In this document: positions 32,455 to 42,548 of the stretch, piece by piece | Numbering within the stretch: the first letter of the stretch is position 1 | Layout: each line of letters opens with the position of its first letter | DNA from: Caecitellus pseudoparvulus | Taxonomy: Eukaryota; Bigyra: Bicosoecida | Reading direction: 5' to 3' | Assembly: GCA_965644315.1 (NCBI GenBank) | Contig: CBFFRQ010000089.1 | Span: 124,001 to 188,000 of the forward strand | DNA length: 64,000 nucleotides | Translations under genes and position numbers: made by a program | The notes under the pieces: generated by a model | Databases searched by the model: none | What the model saw: the letters and a program-made list of their open reading frames with translations, nothing else | What the model was told of the DNA's origin: nothing

Positions 32455-35400
32455 CTACTCGCCGTCCACATCTGTGAACCGCAGCACGAACCCCCCTGAC
32501 AAGGACTTGGCAGGGGACGCGCCTGGTCCTCGGCTGCTGCACCGCACTGAGCGCGGCAGGGGCGGCGGCATGCGCGAGGCGACTGGCGTGCCCAGCGCGG
32601 CACTGAGGACGGCCTGGTTGGCCTGCTGGTTGTGCAGGGCAGCAGTCATGGCTGTGGGGTGGTCGTCCCCTAAGCCGCTCTCAAACACGGCCGCTGCGCC
32701 GTAGGCGGCATCTTCTTTGGCGTAGCGCTCCTCCAAGTTCCGCACGTCAGCAGCAGCGGCTGGCAGCGGGGCGGGGGTGGTGGGGGGTGACGGACCGATG
32801 GACCGCGAGCGATCTGCGGCACCCACATGTTCCAGTGACTCCTCGTGGCCACTGGAGGTGCTGCGTTCGTCGTCGGAGTCCGGTGCGCCGCGGGCAGCCT
32901 TGGCGCGAGGTCGAGGGGGGGTCATGCCCCCCTCTGGACCCCCCTCATCCCCCCGAGCGCGCTTGTACCCTCCTTCCAGCGCCAGGGGTGCCCTGACGCC
33001 CTGGTCCACGATGCGTTGCACTGAGAACAGCGACTGTGTGGCAGGGGTGACTGCACCTGCACCGTACCCCGGCGTGGTCATGAGGGCAGTGGAGTTGGGA
33101 GGGGGGCTCATGCGGCCAGAGGGGGGGGGCTGGTCCGCAGGCGTCAAGGACCGCGACAGTGTCCGTCGCGACAATCGAGAGCGCCGTTGAGCTGGTCGCG
33201 TCGCGAGCTCGGGGCTGGCGACCGCCAACCCCTCCATGGCCGCAGCCGCCGCATGCGAAGCCGGCACCCGGCGACGGCGGTGGATGGCGGGCATGCCAGC
33301 AGTGGGGGTGGCATCCGAGGGGGCAGGTGGCGCAAGTACTTGCGCGGGCGAGGTTGCACTTTGGCTCCAAAACGCCGGGCGGGGAGGCTGGCCGCTGCCC
33401 AAGTCCGCTGGCGTGGCGGGGAGGCGGGGGGGGGCGATGAGGCCTGGCGTGTTCAGCCCTGTGAAACCCAGGTGCACTGCAGCAGCAGGGGTGGGGGGGG
33501 AGACAGCCCCCCCCCTTGCCAGGTCGTCGCACGGCGACGCCACGCCAGCGCCCCGCTCCCGCCGGCGGATGCCAGTGGCGTGGCTGGCCGGGCGTTGGGG
33601 GGGCGACCCGCTGCGTTGCAGGGTGTTGCGAGTCACTGGGGGGGTGCAGGGGGCATCCTGGTCCTGTTCCCCCGCATCGATGGTCACGTCGCTTGCCTCG
33701 TCGATGGCACGTCGCACACGCCGAGACCTGGCCACGGTGGCGGGGGAGAAGAACGACGACGGCGACAGGGGCGGGGCGCGGGCGGTGGGCCCATCGGGGT
33801 CGGAGTGGGCACTGGCAGCGGTGAAGGTGGCGCCACCCCCCGCCGTCGCATCCCCCCTCCCCGCAGGCGGACCAGGGGGGGACACGAACCCCGCAGGGGG
33901 GCCCCCAGGCAGGCTCACTGCCGAGGGGCCTCCGCTGCTCTGCTGCGTTTCACGCGCAGGTCCGGACTGAGCTGTTGGTGAGGGGGGGTGCGCGCCCCCC
34001 CCCCCTCGCCGCTTGGACAGCCCCATGATGGTGACGCAGTGCTTGGAACCAGGCAGCTGCAGAACGGCGGTGCCGCTGTCAGTGGCGGGTGTGGGGGCGG
34101 ACCCCGTGCCGCTGGACCCCGCCCCCCCCCCAGCGGGATACGCCAGCTGCATGGCGACGGGGGCGCCATCGGCACTGACTCCCAGAACAGGCATGACCAG
34201 AACAGCGGACGAGTCCAGCATGCCAGGCAGAACAGCGGGGGAGGGGGGGAGGCCCTGGGCGGACTTGGGGGGGGTGCCCTTGCTGTCCGAGGGGGGTGAC
34301 GAGGCGGCACTGCCCCCCGTAATACGCCCCACCATCTCCAGCAGGCGCTTGTTGTGTTTACGGGGCAGGGGCGGCGGAGGGGGGGGCTGGGAGGCGGGAC
34401 CCCCCCCCTCACCCCCCTCCTCCGGCGGTGGACCCTGCTCCTCCTCATCATCCTGCGGGTGTTCGTCTTCGTCCATGAGCGTAATACGCCGCCCGCCCCC
34501 CAGCAGGGACTGCCGCCGCCCCCCGAACATGGCCACGGAGGGGGGCATGTGCGAGGGGGTGGCGCCTGCGGAGGAGGTGGGCCCATCCCCCGCACCCCCC
34601 GCCTCAAACCGTGGGCCCAGACTTTCCACCCGCACCGCACTGGTGGCCGCCGCCACCTGCGCCACCGCCTGCATGAACAGGGAGCTCAGCATGGGGTCCT
34701 GCACGTGCTCCGTGGAGGGGGGGTCAGTGGCAGGCTTGGGGGGGGTCGTGCGCCCCGCCGCGCCACGTGCCACGCCCTTCCGCCGCTGTCTGCGCGTGTG
34801 AGCGTCCTGCCACAGGGCGATGTCTGAGTGGGGCGTGCTGGTGGAGGAGGCCGGAACACAGCCGTCTGCAGGGGCCGGTGCGTTGCCGCTGGGCGTGCGG
34901 GTGCTGGATGCGGAATTTGAAGGCGCCCCGCTTGTCACACCACGCCGACGCTTGCTGGGCGCGCGGCCCTCGGCCTCTTCATCTTGCTGCGTTGAGGAGT
35001 TTTCCTCATCGACGTTTGCGTCACCTGCAGCACTGCCTGGTGCCTGTGCCGGCACAGGTGCGGCGCGAGCTCCTCCGGGTGGTTTGAGGCCCATGCCGCT
35101 GCCCAACGCAGCAGCCCACACCAGCCCCGCTGCAGCAGCAGCCGTGCTGAGGGGGGGTGGCGCGCTCGGCTTTGACGCGGCCCCCGCAGCTCGCGAGGCA
35201 GCCACCTGCGAGGCGGCCGCAAACGCAGCAGCCATGGCGGAAGCTGAGGGAGGGAGGGGGGGTGTGGGGGCCCCCCCTCCCAGGCGGATGAGCCCCCCTT
35301 GTGCTGACACGGACAGGGCAGCGTTGGTGGCTTCCTTGGTTGTGGGCACGAACACTGGTCCGTGGGGGGTGGGCACAGCCAGAAACCCCATGGCCAGCAA

Positions 35401-36718
35401 CGCAGGAATGGGCGGAAACGCACCAGGGCGCACAGGCGGACCAGGGGCGGGGGCAGGGGCGGGGGCTTCTCGCTTGGTGTCTGGGAGCGTTCTCGACTTT
35501 GGCTGCTTCCCATCCTGCTGCGTTGAGGGCTTGGAGTCACTGCTGCTGGACCGCGGGCGTGTCGGCGGCTGTGGGGCGGTTTTGGCTGCCTCAGCGCTCG
35601 CTGACTCGCCACCCTCGCCGCTTGCCGTTTCTGACGGCGAGTCACCGGTCTCACTGGGGTCAGTGGCGACAACGGCTGACTCGGCGGCTGCGCTGCTTGC
35701 TGCGGCGGCAGGCTTGCCTCGGCTGCGCGAATTGGCGGCGGCAGTGCCCACGCTGCCAGATGCAGCCGCTGCCAGAGCAGCCTCGTCCAACGCATCACAG
35801 GGCAGGGTGCGGCAGGTGGCAAGCTTTTCCACATCTTGCGCTGTGGGAGGCGGCACCTTCAACGCCACGTCTGCGAACCCTCGCTCCACAGCCAGCTGGT
35901 GCACTGCAGAACGGGAGGTGGGGGTGGTGCGTCCATTGCGTGCGGGTGGTGCCAGGCGGATGGGCGTGCGAAACGCACTGGTAATGGCGCAGCGCTGCAG
36001 GCTTGCCCTGGGCAGGACCTTGTTCTGCACCAGCACCCCCCCATCTGGCGGCAGGATGAGGGTGTGTTGCGGCAGGGGGTCGTGCCCCTCCGCCAGGCGG
36101 GCCACGGCACAAGCCACCTTGCGCCGCACGTCAGCAGAGCCATACGAGTGGTCTCCACTCATGACCTTCTTGCGCATGGAGGAGTTCCAGTGGTTTTTTA
36201 TGCTGTTGTCGGTGCTGGGGTGGGAAGGGGGGGCAGGGCGTGTGGGCGTTGGCTGCGGCACTGCACCAGCCTGCAATCACGCACCGCCCGTCGATGACTT
36301 TGGCTATGTCGGCCCACTTGTTGCCCAGCGCTGCGTGTGCTTCGAACACCCACGTGTCCTCTTCCGCCGTCCAGTTCCCCTTCCGGATGCCGGGGTTCAG
36401 GTGGTTGTGCCATCTGTGCCAGCCCGGGGGTGGGATTTGAACGACGTGCGGCAGGCGGCGAGGCAGACGGTGTGGCACCCACCGCTCCCGGCACTGCTTG
36501 CCGATGCGCCCAGGCAAGTGCTCAGCGATGACCGACCACTTTTGCGGGCCGTAAATTGCCACAAGGTGCCGCACCAGGTCATCTTCCTGCGGCGCAGGCG
36601 AGCGTGGTGGACGGAGCACCTCATTGCAGGCGGCCGGCTAACCCACTTGAATGGTCCAGGCGCCTTTGAACATGCCCCCGCCCGGGCGAGGGCGCTTGCC
36701 CCGTGGCCTGCCAGACAT
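32455..36718 (-). CDS. R2R3-Myb transcription factor with very long disordered tail
   Basis: Four exons on the minus strand: 36718-36647, 36586-36483, 36413-36285 and 36214-32455, encoding 1,354 residues. The N-terminal about 120 residues are two Myb repeats: KGAWTIQEDDLVRHLVAIYG with IGKQCRERWHNHL, then KGNWTAEEDTWVFEAHAALG with NSIKNHWNSSMRKKV. All spaced tryptophans are present, and the introns cut within the repeats as in other eukaryotic Mybs. The absence of a first repeat and the close c-Myb-like sequence mark an R2R3/R1R2R3-class DNA-binding protein. The remaining about 1,230 residues are low-complexity Pro, Ser, Gly and Ala with Gln/Glu patches and many poly-Pro runs. Further in-frame introns in this tail cannot be excluded. 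The last residues are VLRFTDVDGE. Confidence 0.87.
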
Positions 36719-37191
36719 CACCCTCTGCGCCCTGTCACTGTGCTGCGCAGTGCTGCCAGCGGGGGGCGGCGTGGCCGCTGCGGCAGCTGCACTGCAGCAA
36801 GGCAGGTGACACACGCGACTCGTGGGCTGTGCACCAAGCGAGAGGCTGACCAATGGACCGCAGTGCTGGCGTCTGCTGATGAACAGCTCCGCTGGATTTT
36901 TATTGATTACTTGACTTGGTCGTCAATGCAGTGGGCAGGCAACTGTCCAATGCAGCGCTCTGCTCTGGATCGGTGGAAGATGCTGGCCCGTTGGGAGCTG
37001 CCCAGCACGCACAGATCGAGAGCTGGCAGAATAGAAGGTCGTCACCATTTCGCAGCTAATTGTAACACACCCGCTCCCTCTCTGGCGCACCTGTGCACTG
37101 CCCGTGCAAAAAGGCCATTCAAACCGGCACCGAGTGCAGCACGTGCAGCGCAAGCGATTTCCGCGCCGCCAACCCCTCCCACACGCACACC
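36719..37191. promoter_or_regulatory. Divergent promoter region, Myb and acyl-CoA oxidase genes
   Basis: 473 bp between two start codons on opposite strands. The reading frame of the oxidase stays open upstream to 37093, but 37192 is the ATG that matches the family length and has a fitting context (acaccATGa). No TATA-like box could be assigned with confidence. Confidence 0.4.
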
Positions 37192-39576
37192 ATGAGCGGC
37201 CCCCACGCCACCACAGCAACACCCATGTGGGCGGAAGCTCCTGCATCAGCGTTTGACACTGAAACTTGGGCTGCCGTGCTGGCTGGCGGCTCAGCAGCCT
37301 TGGAACGCCGTCGCACAGTGCTGGCGCACCTGCACGCTGAGCTGGCAGACGAGCCAAAACGCGGCACAGAGCACCTCAGCCGCCCGGCAGCAGTTCTGCG
37401 AGCTCTGCGTGTGTGGCGTGCCATGCAGCGCCTGCAGCTGGCGCACAGCTGGGGGGCGCCTGAGCGCCGGGATATGCTCAGCTACAGTGGCGAGATGGGC
37501 CCCTTCACCGTGCACGACATGATGTTCGTCGGAACACTCCAGGCGTTGTGTTCCGACGAACAGTGGCGCCGCTGGGGGCCCCTAGCCCAGGCAGGCGCCA
37601 TCACCGGCTGTTACTCCCAGACGGAGCTGGGGCATGGGGGGAACGTGAGCGGACTGCAGACCATCGCACGGTGGGAGCCGGAACACGGCGACCTTGTTCT
37701 AGACACGCCCTGCCTTGGCGCTACCAAGTGGTGGTCGGGGGGACAGGGCGTTGCGGCGCAGTTCGCAGTGGTGTTCGCCCGCCTGCTGACTCCCACGCCA
37801 GGCGCCGAAGGCACACACACCGACCACGGGGTCATGCCGTTCTTCGTGCAACTGCGGGACCGAGTCACCCACACACCCCTGCCTGGCGTGACGGTGGGGG
37901 ACATAGGCTCCAAGCATGGCTTTGCCCCCGTGGACAATGGCTTCCTGCAGTTGCGCAGTGTGCGTGTGCCCCGTTCCGCACTGCTGGGCAGGGTGGGCAC
38001 CCTCGCCCCTGACGGCACCCTGACCCGCCCACGAGGCAGCGCCCAGGCGGCAGTGTACGCCGGCATGCTGTTTGAGCGTGTCGGCATGGTGTCTGCCAGT
38101 GCCTTCTCCCTGGCTGTCGCTGCCACCATCGCTGTGACCTACAGCTGCACTCGGCGGCAATTCCGCTGGCCTGGATCTGGGGTACGCGGGCCCCGCCGCC
38201 TGTGTGTGCAACGCAGGACGCCGGTCGAGTCAAGAGATGCGCTGGTGGAGCCTTTTCACGTCTCGGTGACTGCGGTGGGTGGGCCCACGCCCCCGCAGGA
38301 GGTCCCCCTCATGGCGTACCAAACCCAGCACTGCCGCCTCGTGCCTGCCGTGGGCCTGTCTTTCATCACGCACTTCACAGGGCAGGTACTGCATCAGAGC
38401 TACGTGCAGATGCAGCAGGCGCTGGGCGGGCCTCACGCCGCTGCTGCTGTCACCGCCCTGCATGGTTTAGCAGCGGGTCTGAAGGCCGTCTTGTCCGAGG
38501 ATGTCAGCGGCGCCATGGAGGCGTGTCGGCGGTGTGCGGGGGGACAGGGCTACCTCAACGCCTCCGCCCTGCCGCCGCTGTACTCCTCCTACGTCCACGT
38601 GGCCACTGCGGGTGGGGACACGTTCGTCCTGACGCAGCAGCTGGGCCGGCAACTGCTCGCCGCCCGCTTGGGCATGGCCAGCCCCAGCACGGGGCACCCC
38701 TACGCCGCCCACCTCCTCGCATACGTGGCGGAGGAGGTGGAGGAGGCGGATGCCCCCCCCGACACAGACACTACCCCACCTTCCCTGGGAACCCTCTCAT
38801 GCCACCTGCGTAACCTGACTCGGGCGGCTCTGGATGACGTCGCGGCGACACTGCAACGCCTCATGGAGGGGGGTCTCTCTGCTGCGGGGCTGGGCACGTC
38901 GCAGCGACCCCTGCCCTTTGCTGAGGCGTGCATGCACCTGCAGCACCTCATGCTGACTCCTGTGTGGGCCCATGTCCACGCCTGCATGGCTGCCTTTGCG
39001 CAGACATCTCTGGACCTCATGTGCCAGCAGGCGGATGGCCAACCAGCCTCGTCCCAGTCAACCCAGTGGATGCATGCGCCTTCCCACGCTCCCTGTGGCA
39101 TGGATGTGCTGCAAGCCATTGCTCAGGGTGCCTCTGTCGCTGCTGTGCGCGAGAAACGAAGCCCTGTGCCAAGTGCACCGGACACGCACAGCGTGCGGCA
39201 AATCTGCCTTGCGGCCACGCTTGGGGCGGTGCTGCAGCTGGAGGGGGCGTTCTTGCAGCATGCAGTACTGACCCCGGCAGTGACGGGGGCATGGCGTGTG
39301 CGCTGGCTGGCCTTGTGTGCGGAAATGGCCCCCCTGGCGCGGCATGTGGTGCGCGCCTGGGACGTAACGCACCACGTGCACGGCTCTGTGCTGTGCCCGC
39401 CCACACCCCACACCTCCAGCGAGCTGCTATGGCTATCAGCACAGCAAGCCCCCCTGAACAGCCCTGAGTACGCACCGCACATCGCGTCGTTGGTGGGAGA
39501 CATTTCTTCCCTCGGCGCTGCGGCACTGCAGCAAACACACTCCGAGTCAACCCCAGACATGACCGCCAAGTTGTAA
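37192..39576 (+). CDS. ACOX: Peroxisomal acyl-CoA oxidase-like protein
   Basis: About 755 residues if a 117-bp in-frame intron (38182-38298, GTACGC...CGCAG) is removed, 794 if not; the extra residues have no family counterpart. ACOX motifs run in order: CYSQTELGHGGNVSGLQT (flavin/substrate site), TKWWSGGQG, KHGFAPVDNGFLQLRSVRVPR, CTRRQF, YQTQH and MEACRRCAGGQGYLNASALP. The protein ends TAKL, a peroxisomal PTS1 of the [SA]KL type. ACOX oxidises acyl-CoA to enoyl-CoA and passes electrons to oxygen, giving H2O2. Oddly, the family's catalytic glutamate (T-Y-E-G-[DE]-N) aligns with Gly in TAGGDTFVL, and the usual GSN is GGN. Activity is therefore uncertain. A general acyl-CoA-binding role is an alternative. 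Confidence 0.85.
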   Translation: MSGPHATTATPMWAEAPASAFDTETWAAVLAGGSAALERRRTVLAHLHAELADEPKRGTEHLSRPAAVLRALRVWRAMQRLQLAHSWGAPERRDMLSYSGEMGPFTVHDMMFVGTLQALCSDEQWRRWGPLAQAGAITGCYSQTELGHGGNVSGLQTIARWEPEHGDLVLDTPCLGATKWWSGGQGVAAQFAVVFARLLTPTPGAEGTHTDHGVMPFFVQLRDRVTHTPLPGVTVGDIGSKHGFAPVDNGFLQLRSVRVPRSALLGRVGTLAPDGTLTRPRGSAQAAVYAGMLFERVGMVSASAFSLAVAATIAVTYSCTRRQFRWPGSGVRGPRRLCVQRRTPVESRDALVEPFHVSVTAVGGPTPPQEVPLMAYQTQHCRLVPAVGLSFITHFTGQVLHQSYVQMQQALGGPHAAAAVTALHGLAAGLKAVLSEDVSGAMEACRRCAGGQGYLNASALPPLYSSYVHVATAGGDTFVLTQQLGRQLLAARLGMASPSTGHPYAAHLLAYVAEEVEEADAPPDTDTTPPSLGTLSCHLRNLTRAALDDVAATLQRLMEGGLSAAGLGTSQRPLPFAEACMHLQHLMLTPVWAHVHACMAAFAQTSLDLMCQQADGQPASSQSTQWMHAPSHAPCGMDVLQAIAQGASVAAVREKRSPVPSAPDTHSVRQICLAATLGAVLQLEGAFLQHAVLTPAVTGAWRVRWLALCAEMAPLARHVVRAWDVTHHVHGSVLCPPTPHTSSELLWLSAQQAPLNSPEYAPHIASLVGDISSLGAAALQQTHSESTPDMTAKL

Positions 39577-39829
39577 AAGCGCCACAATGCTGGCAAGGCG
39601 GACAGGAGGCAGTTGCATTGTGGGCCACACGTTGCCTGTGTAGACGGGATCCTGATCACCCTTGGATGGTGCTGGCAACCTGAAAAGGTTAAACGCTCGA
39701 GGGCGGTGGGGTTTTGCAGGCGTGGCGACGGGCACAGCATGCACTGCGCAGTGTGTGCCCGTGGTTGACCTGCTGCAGGGTCAAGTTGAACGTGGCGGCG
39801 CTCGGGGGAATGCAGGCCCCACTGAGACC
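39577..39829. other. Convergent 3' spacer
   Basis: About 250 bp between the stops of the oxidase gene and the exonuclease gene. It contains 3' flanks only, and no gene or hairpin was recognised. Confidence 0.4.
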
Positions 39830-41431
39830 TCAAGCCTTGCTCTTCTTCTTGGCAGACTTGTCCTTCTTGGCAGACTTGTCCGTCTTGGCTGATTTGTCCT
39901 TCTTGGCAGACTTGTCCTTCTTCGCAGACTTGTCCTTCTTGGCAGACTTGTCTTTCTTGGCAGACTTGTCTTTCTTGGCAGACTTGCCTTTCTTGGCAAG
40001 CACCCCATGCGTTTCAGCTTCAACTTGGGCGGCGTGGTGTGATGCCACCGCGCCATCTTCATGCCTCCTGGCCCGTTTGCTGGAAGGCGCCGCTCGCACC
40101 CCCCGCGCCTCCTCTGCCTCCGCCTGTGCGCGCAGGTGCTGTGCAGCAGCCAGCGCAGCCTGGGCATCTGCCGCTGACTCCGCGTGGTGGGCCTGCACGG
40201 CAGCGACGAGGTCAGCTGACAGCCCCTTGCTTGGGGCCCTGGCGCCGCCTTGGGCCGGCGCCGGCGCGCCCCATGATAGAGCTGAGGAGAGCAGGGTGCT
40301 GGACAGGTCTGCGCGGGAGGAGGCCTTCTTGGCAGCCTTGGCCAGCTGCCGCGCGCGTTTGTGGGCCTTCTTGCCGCGAACCTGCACCGCTGAGGCGACA
40401 TCAGCTGCAGGGCCGCCCTCCCCCTCCGCCCTGCTCCACTCTTTGTTCACAACTGCCACCTCTGTCGGCTCCACTACCCCTGCGGTTTGGCCAGGCGGCA
40501 GGTCGCGGTCAGTTGCGCGCCGCAGCGCTGCCTCCCACACACGCCGAGCCACACGGTACAGGTGCAAGGAAGCCACCGCATCCTCGTCTGGAGAGTGTGT
40601 TCCAGCTTGAATGGTGCGTCCCAGAACATCCAGAGTCACCTTGGACAGCTTGCGCGGGCGGGGGCGGTCGCCGCCCGTTTCCCGCATGAAGGGCGCGAAA
40701 AACGCCGTGTCACGGGTCATGGAGCGGGGGTGCTTCAGCTTCAGCGCTGTGGGGTGCAGAACAAGGCAGTGAGCAGCCGCGTGGAAGGGCGCAGGGCGCA
40801 CCACGCACCGTTGAAGTCGTTCTTCAGCGCGTGCCCGACCACTGTGCGGCCTCGCAGCAGGCTCGCCACCTCCGCCTGCACCGTCGTGAACAGGGGCGCC
40901 CCCACCAGGTGGCCAGCCGTCACACCGCTCACCCACGTCCGGTAGTCTGTCACGCGGTCAATCGGGTGAGAAGCGGGTGAGAAGCGGGTGACACAGGGTG
41001 AGAGCAGGAGGAACGCTGCTCAGTTTGGCTAGCCTCTGGAGGCAGAGCCTGGAATGTGGCAGGTGGCGTGGCGCAGGAGGCAACTCACCTGAAACTTCGT
41101 CTGTAGGCCTGACGTAGGTGCAGTACACCACGCGCCCGTGGAAGTTCACGACGCAGACCTGGGCCAGAATGCTGATTTCGCTGTTGGGGCCGACGCCCAC
41201 CATTTCGCAGTCCAGCGCCACGACAGGCGTCAACGGCGCAGTGGTGCGGCGCCCAGCAGCCGAAGCGCTACGCATGCGCCACTCTAGGTCGGCCGCAGCG
41301 GCTGCTTCAGAGGAGGCGCTGGAGGACTTGCCTGCTCCAAGGATGTCATCTGTGCCAGGCCGCTGCTGCGTCTCGCGCTGGCGCTTCTTCCCACGGCCCC
41401 GAGGCACAGAGTGCTTGCCAGTGCCACTCAT
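39830..41431 (-). CDS. REXO4: REX4-type DEDDh 3'-5' exonuclease with Lys-rich tail
   Basis: Three exons on the minus strand: 41431-41089, 40946-40809 and 40746-39830, encoding 465 residues. The nuclease domain has all DEDDh residues: ExoI VVALDCEMVGVG (Asp, Glu), ExoII VVGHALKNDF (Asp) and ExoIII HSPDEDAVASLHLY (His, Asp). Splicing at 41089/40946 gives PTDEVSDYRTWVSGV, as in REX4/ISG20L2-type nucleases (PTxxVTDYRTxVSG). Yeast Rex4 acts in pre-rRNA processing in the nucleolus. After the domain comes an Ala-rich linker and a tail of about eight SAKKDK hexamers, a likely nucleolar retention or RNA-binding tail. The start MSGTGKHS is the first ATG, with a basic GRGKKRQR segment close behind. Confidence 0.88.
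39850..39998 (-). repeat. 18-bp coding repeats (SAKKDK) in the exonuclease tail
   Basis: About eight tandem 18-bp units encode SAKKDK, with a few substitutions (one KTDK). The array forms the extreme C-terminus, ending KKKSKA. Confidence 0.9.
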
Positions 41432-42548
41432 TTTCAAACACGTGGCACCTCGTACAGCGCCTTCTCTTGGTGCGTGCTTGAGGGGGGCTCCTGGCAGGCG
41501 AAGCAATCGTGGTGCAGGGGAACACCGCAACCAATTTCCGCACAGCAAAGAGTTCCCTGTACTGTGCTGCAAGGCACAGTTCGAACGAAGGAAAGCAGCT
41601 GATGCCAGTACTGAAAGCATGTTTTCACTTGGTGGGGTTCCGAATTGTGCACAGATTACCGCTAGAACTTTGCGCCACATTCCCGCGCTGCCGGCTGGGA
41701 GTGCTTCCTGAAACTTGCTCACAACTCGGTTCAAGCGCCGCGCAGGTGGCAGAGACAGTAACAGCTGGAAGAGATCACCTCTTCGTGATAGTATGAGGGC
41801 TTGACCTCCTTGTGATCCTTGAAGAGGCGTGGGGCATGGTGACCGCCCGGCTATCCAACAGGTTCGGCTTCGACACCCATCTGCTTCAGCGACGTTCGAG
41901 GCACCCACTGCACGCCTTGCAGGGGTGCGAACGGTGCAGTCGAGAACAGACGATTATGTCAGGTCCCTGTTGAGGAGGTTTCAGTGCAGAAGCCTGCGTG
42001 GGGTGGACGATGTTCCCTTGATGTAGAGGGGAGCAGTGAGGTAAACCAAAGCATGAGATGAACACAGTGCGAGGCAGGGGGCGGCCTGTGTACAGAAAGA
42101 AATAGCTGAGAAGCCTTTGGGGAGGCTGTTAGACTGGGAGGCAGCAAGTCATGTTGCAGGCGGGCGCAGGGAATGAAGACGTGCACGTACGGCGAAGGCG
42201 TGCTGCTCAGCTCGCAGCGGCGAAAAATGCTGGTAGCCGCTCCGTTTAATCACGACCAGGGCTGGGCCACTCGACGTATTCTCTCCATACCTGCCATCAG
42301 GTGTCAGCTTGCTTGGCGGGGTGGTCTCTTCGCGTCAGCACTTGCGCTAGGATTACCCAGCTTGGTGAGAATTACCGCAAGTTGTTGCGCTAATTTTTCC
42401 CAGCGACAGCTCGCACTTCGCCCTTTCCGCCACTTCCAACATTCGCCAAAAACCCCAGTTGTTCATCTTATTCTCATCTTCATCCCTCTTGTCAAACTCA
42501 TCCTACCCTTCTCTGTGCAGGCACCCAGCTCCGCTGCTCACCCGCAAC
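41432..42548. promoter_or_regulatory. Divergent intergenic region with a probable 5' UTR splice acceptor
   Basis: 1.1 kb between the exonuclease start and the helicase start, less GC-rich than the flanks. At 42455-42521 there is a long pyrimidine tract (ttctcatcttcatccctctt and on) ending ttctctgtgCAG, 27 bp before the helicase ATG. This is an excellent 3' splice site, so the helicase mRNA probably has an intron in its 5' leader. The first exon and donor could not be located. Confidence 0.55.

Noticed and set aside
31985-32704. 239-codon plus-strand frame in the gap before the lectin gene
   Set aside because: It runs into the 3' part of the Myb gene on the other strand and has no recognisable domain, plausible splice pattern or composition of a real gene.
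34820-37195. 791-codon plus-strand frame opposite the Myb gene
   Set aside because: It covers the Myb repeats and introns on the other strand. The Myb domain is clear on the minus strand, so this frame is a GC-driven shadow.
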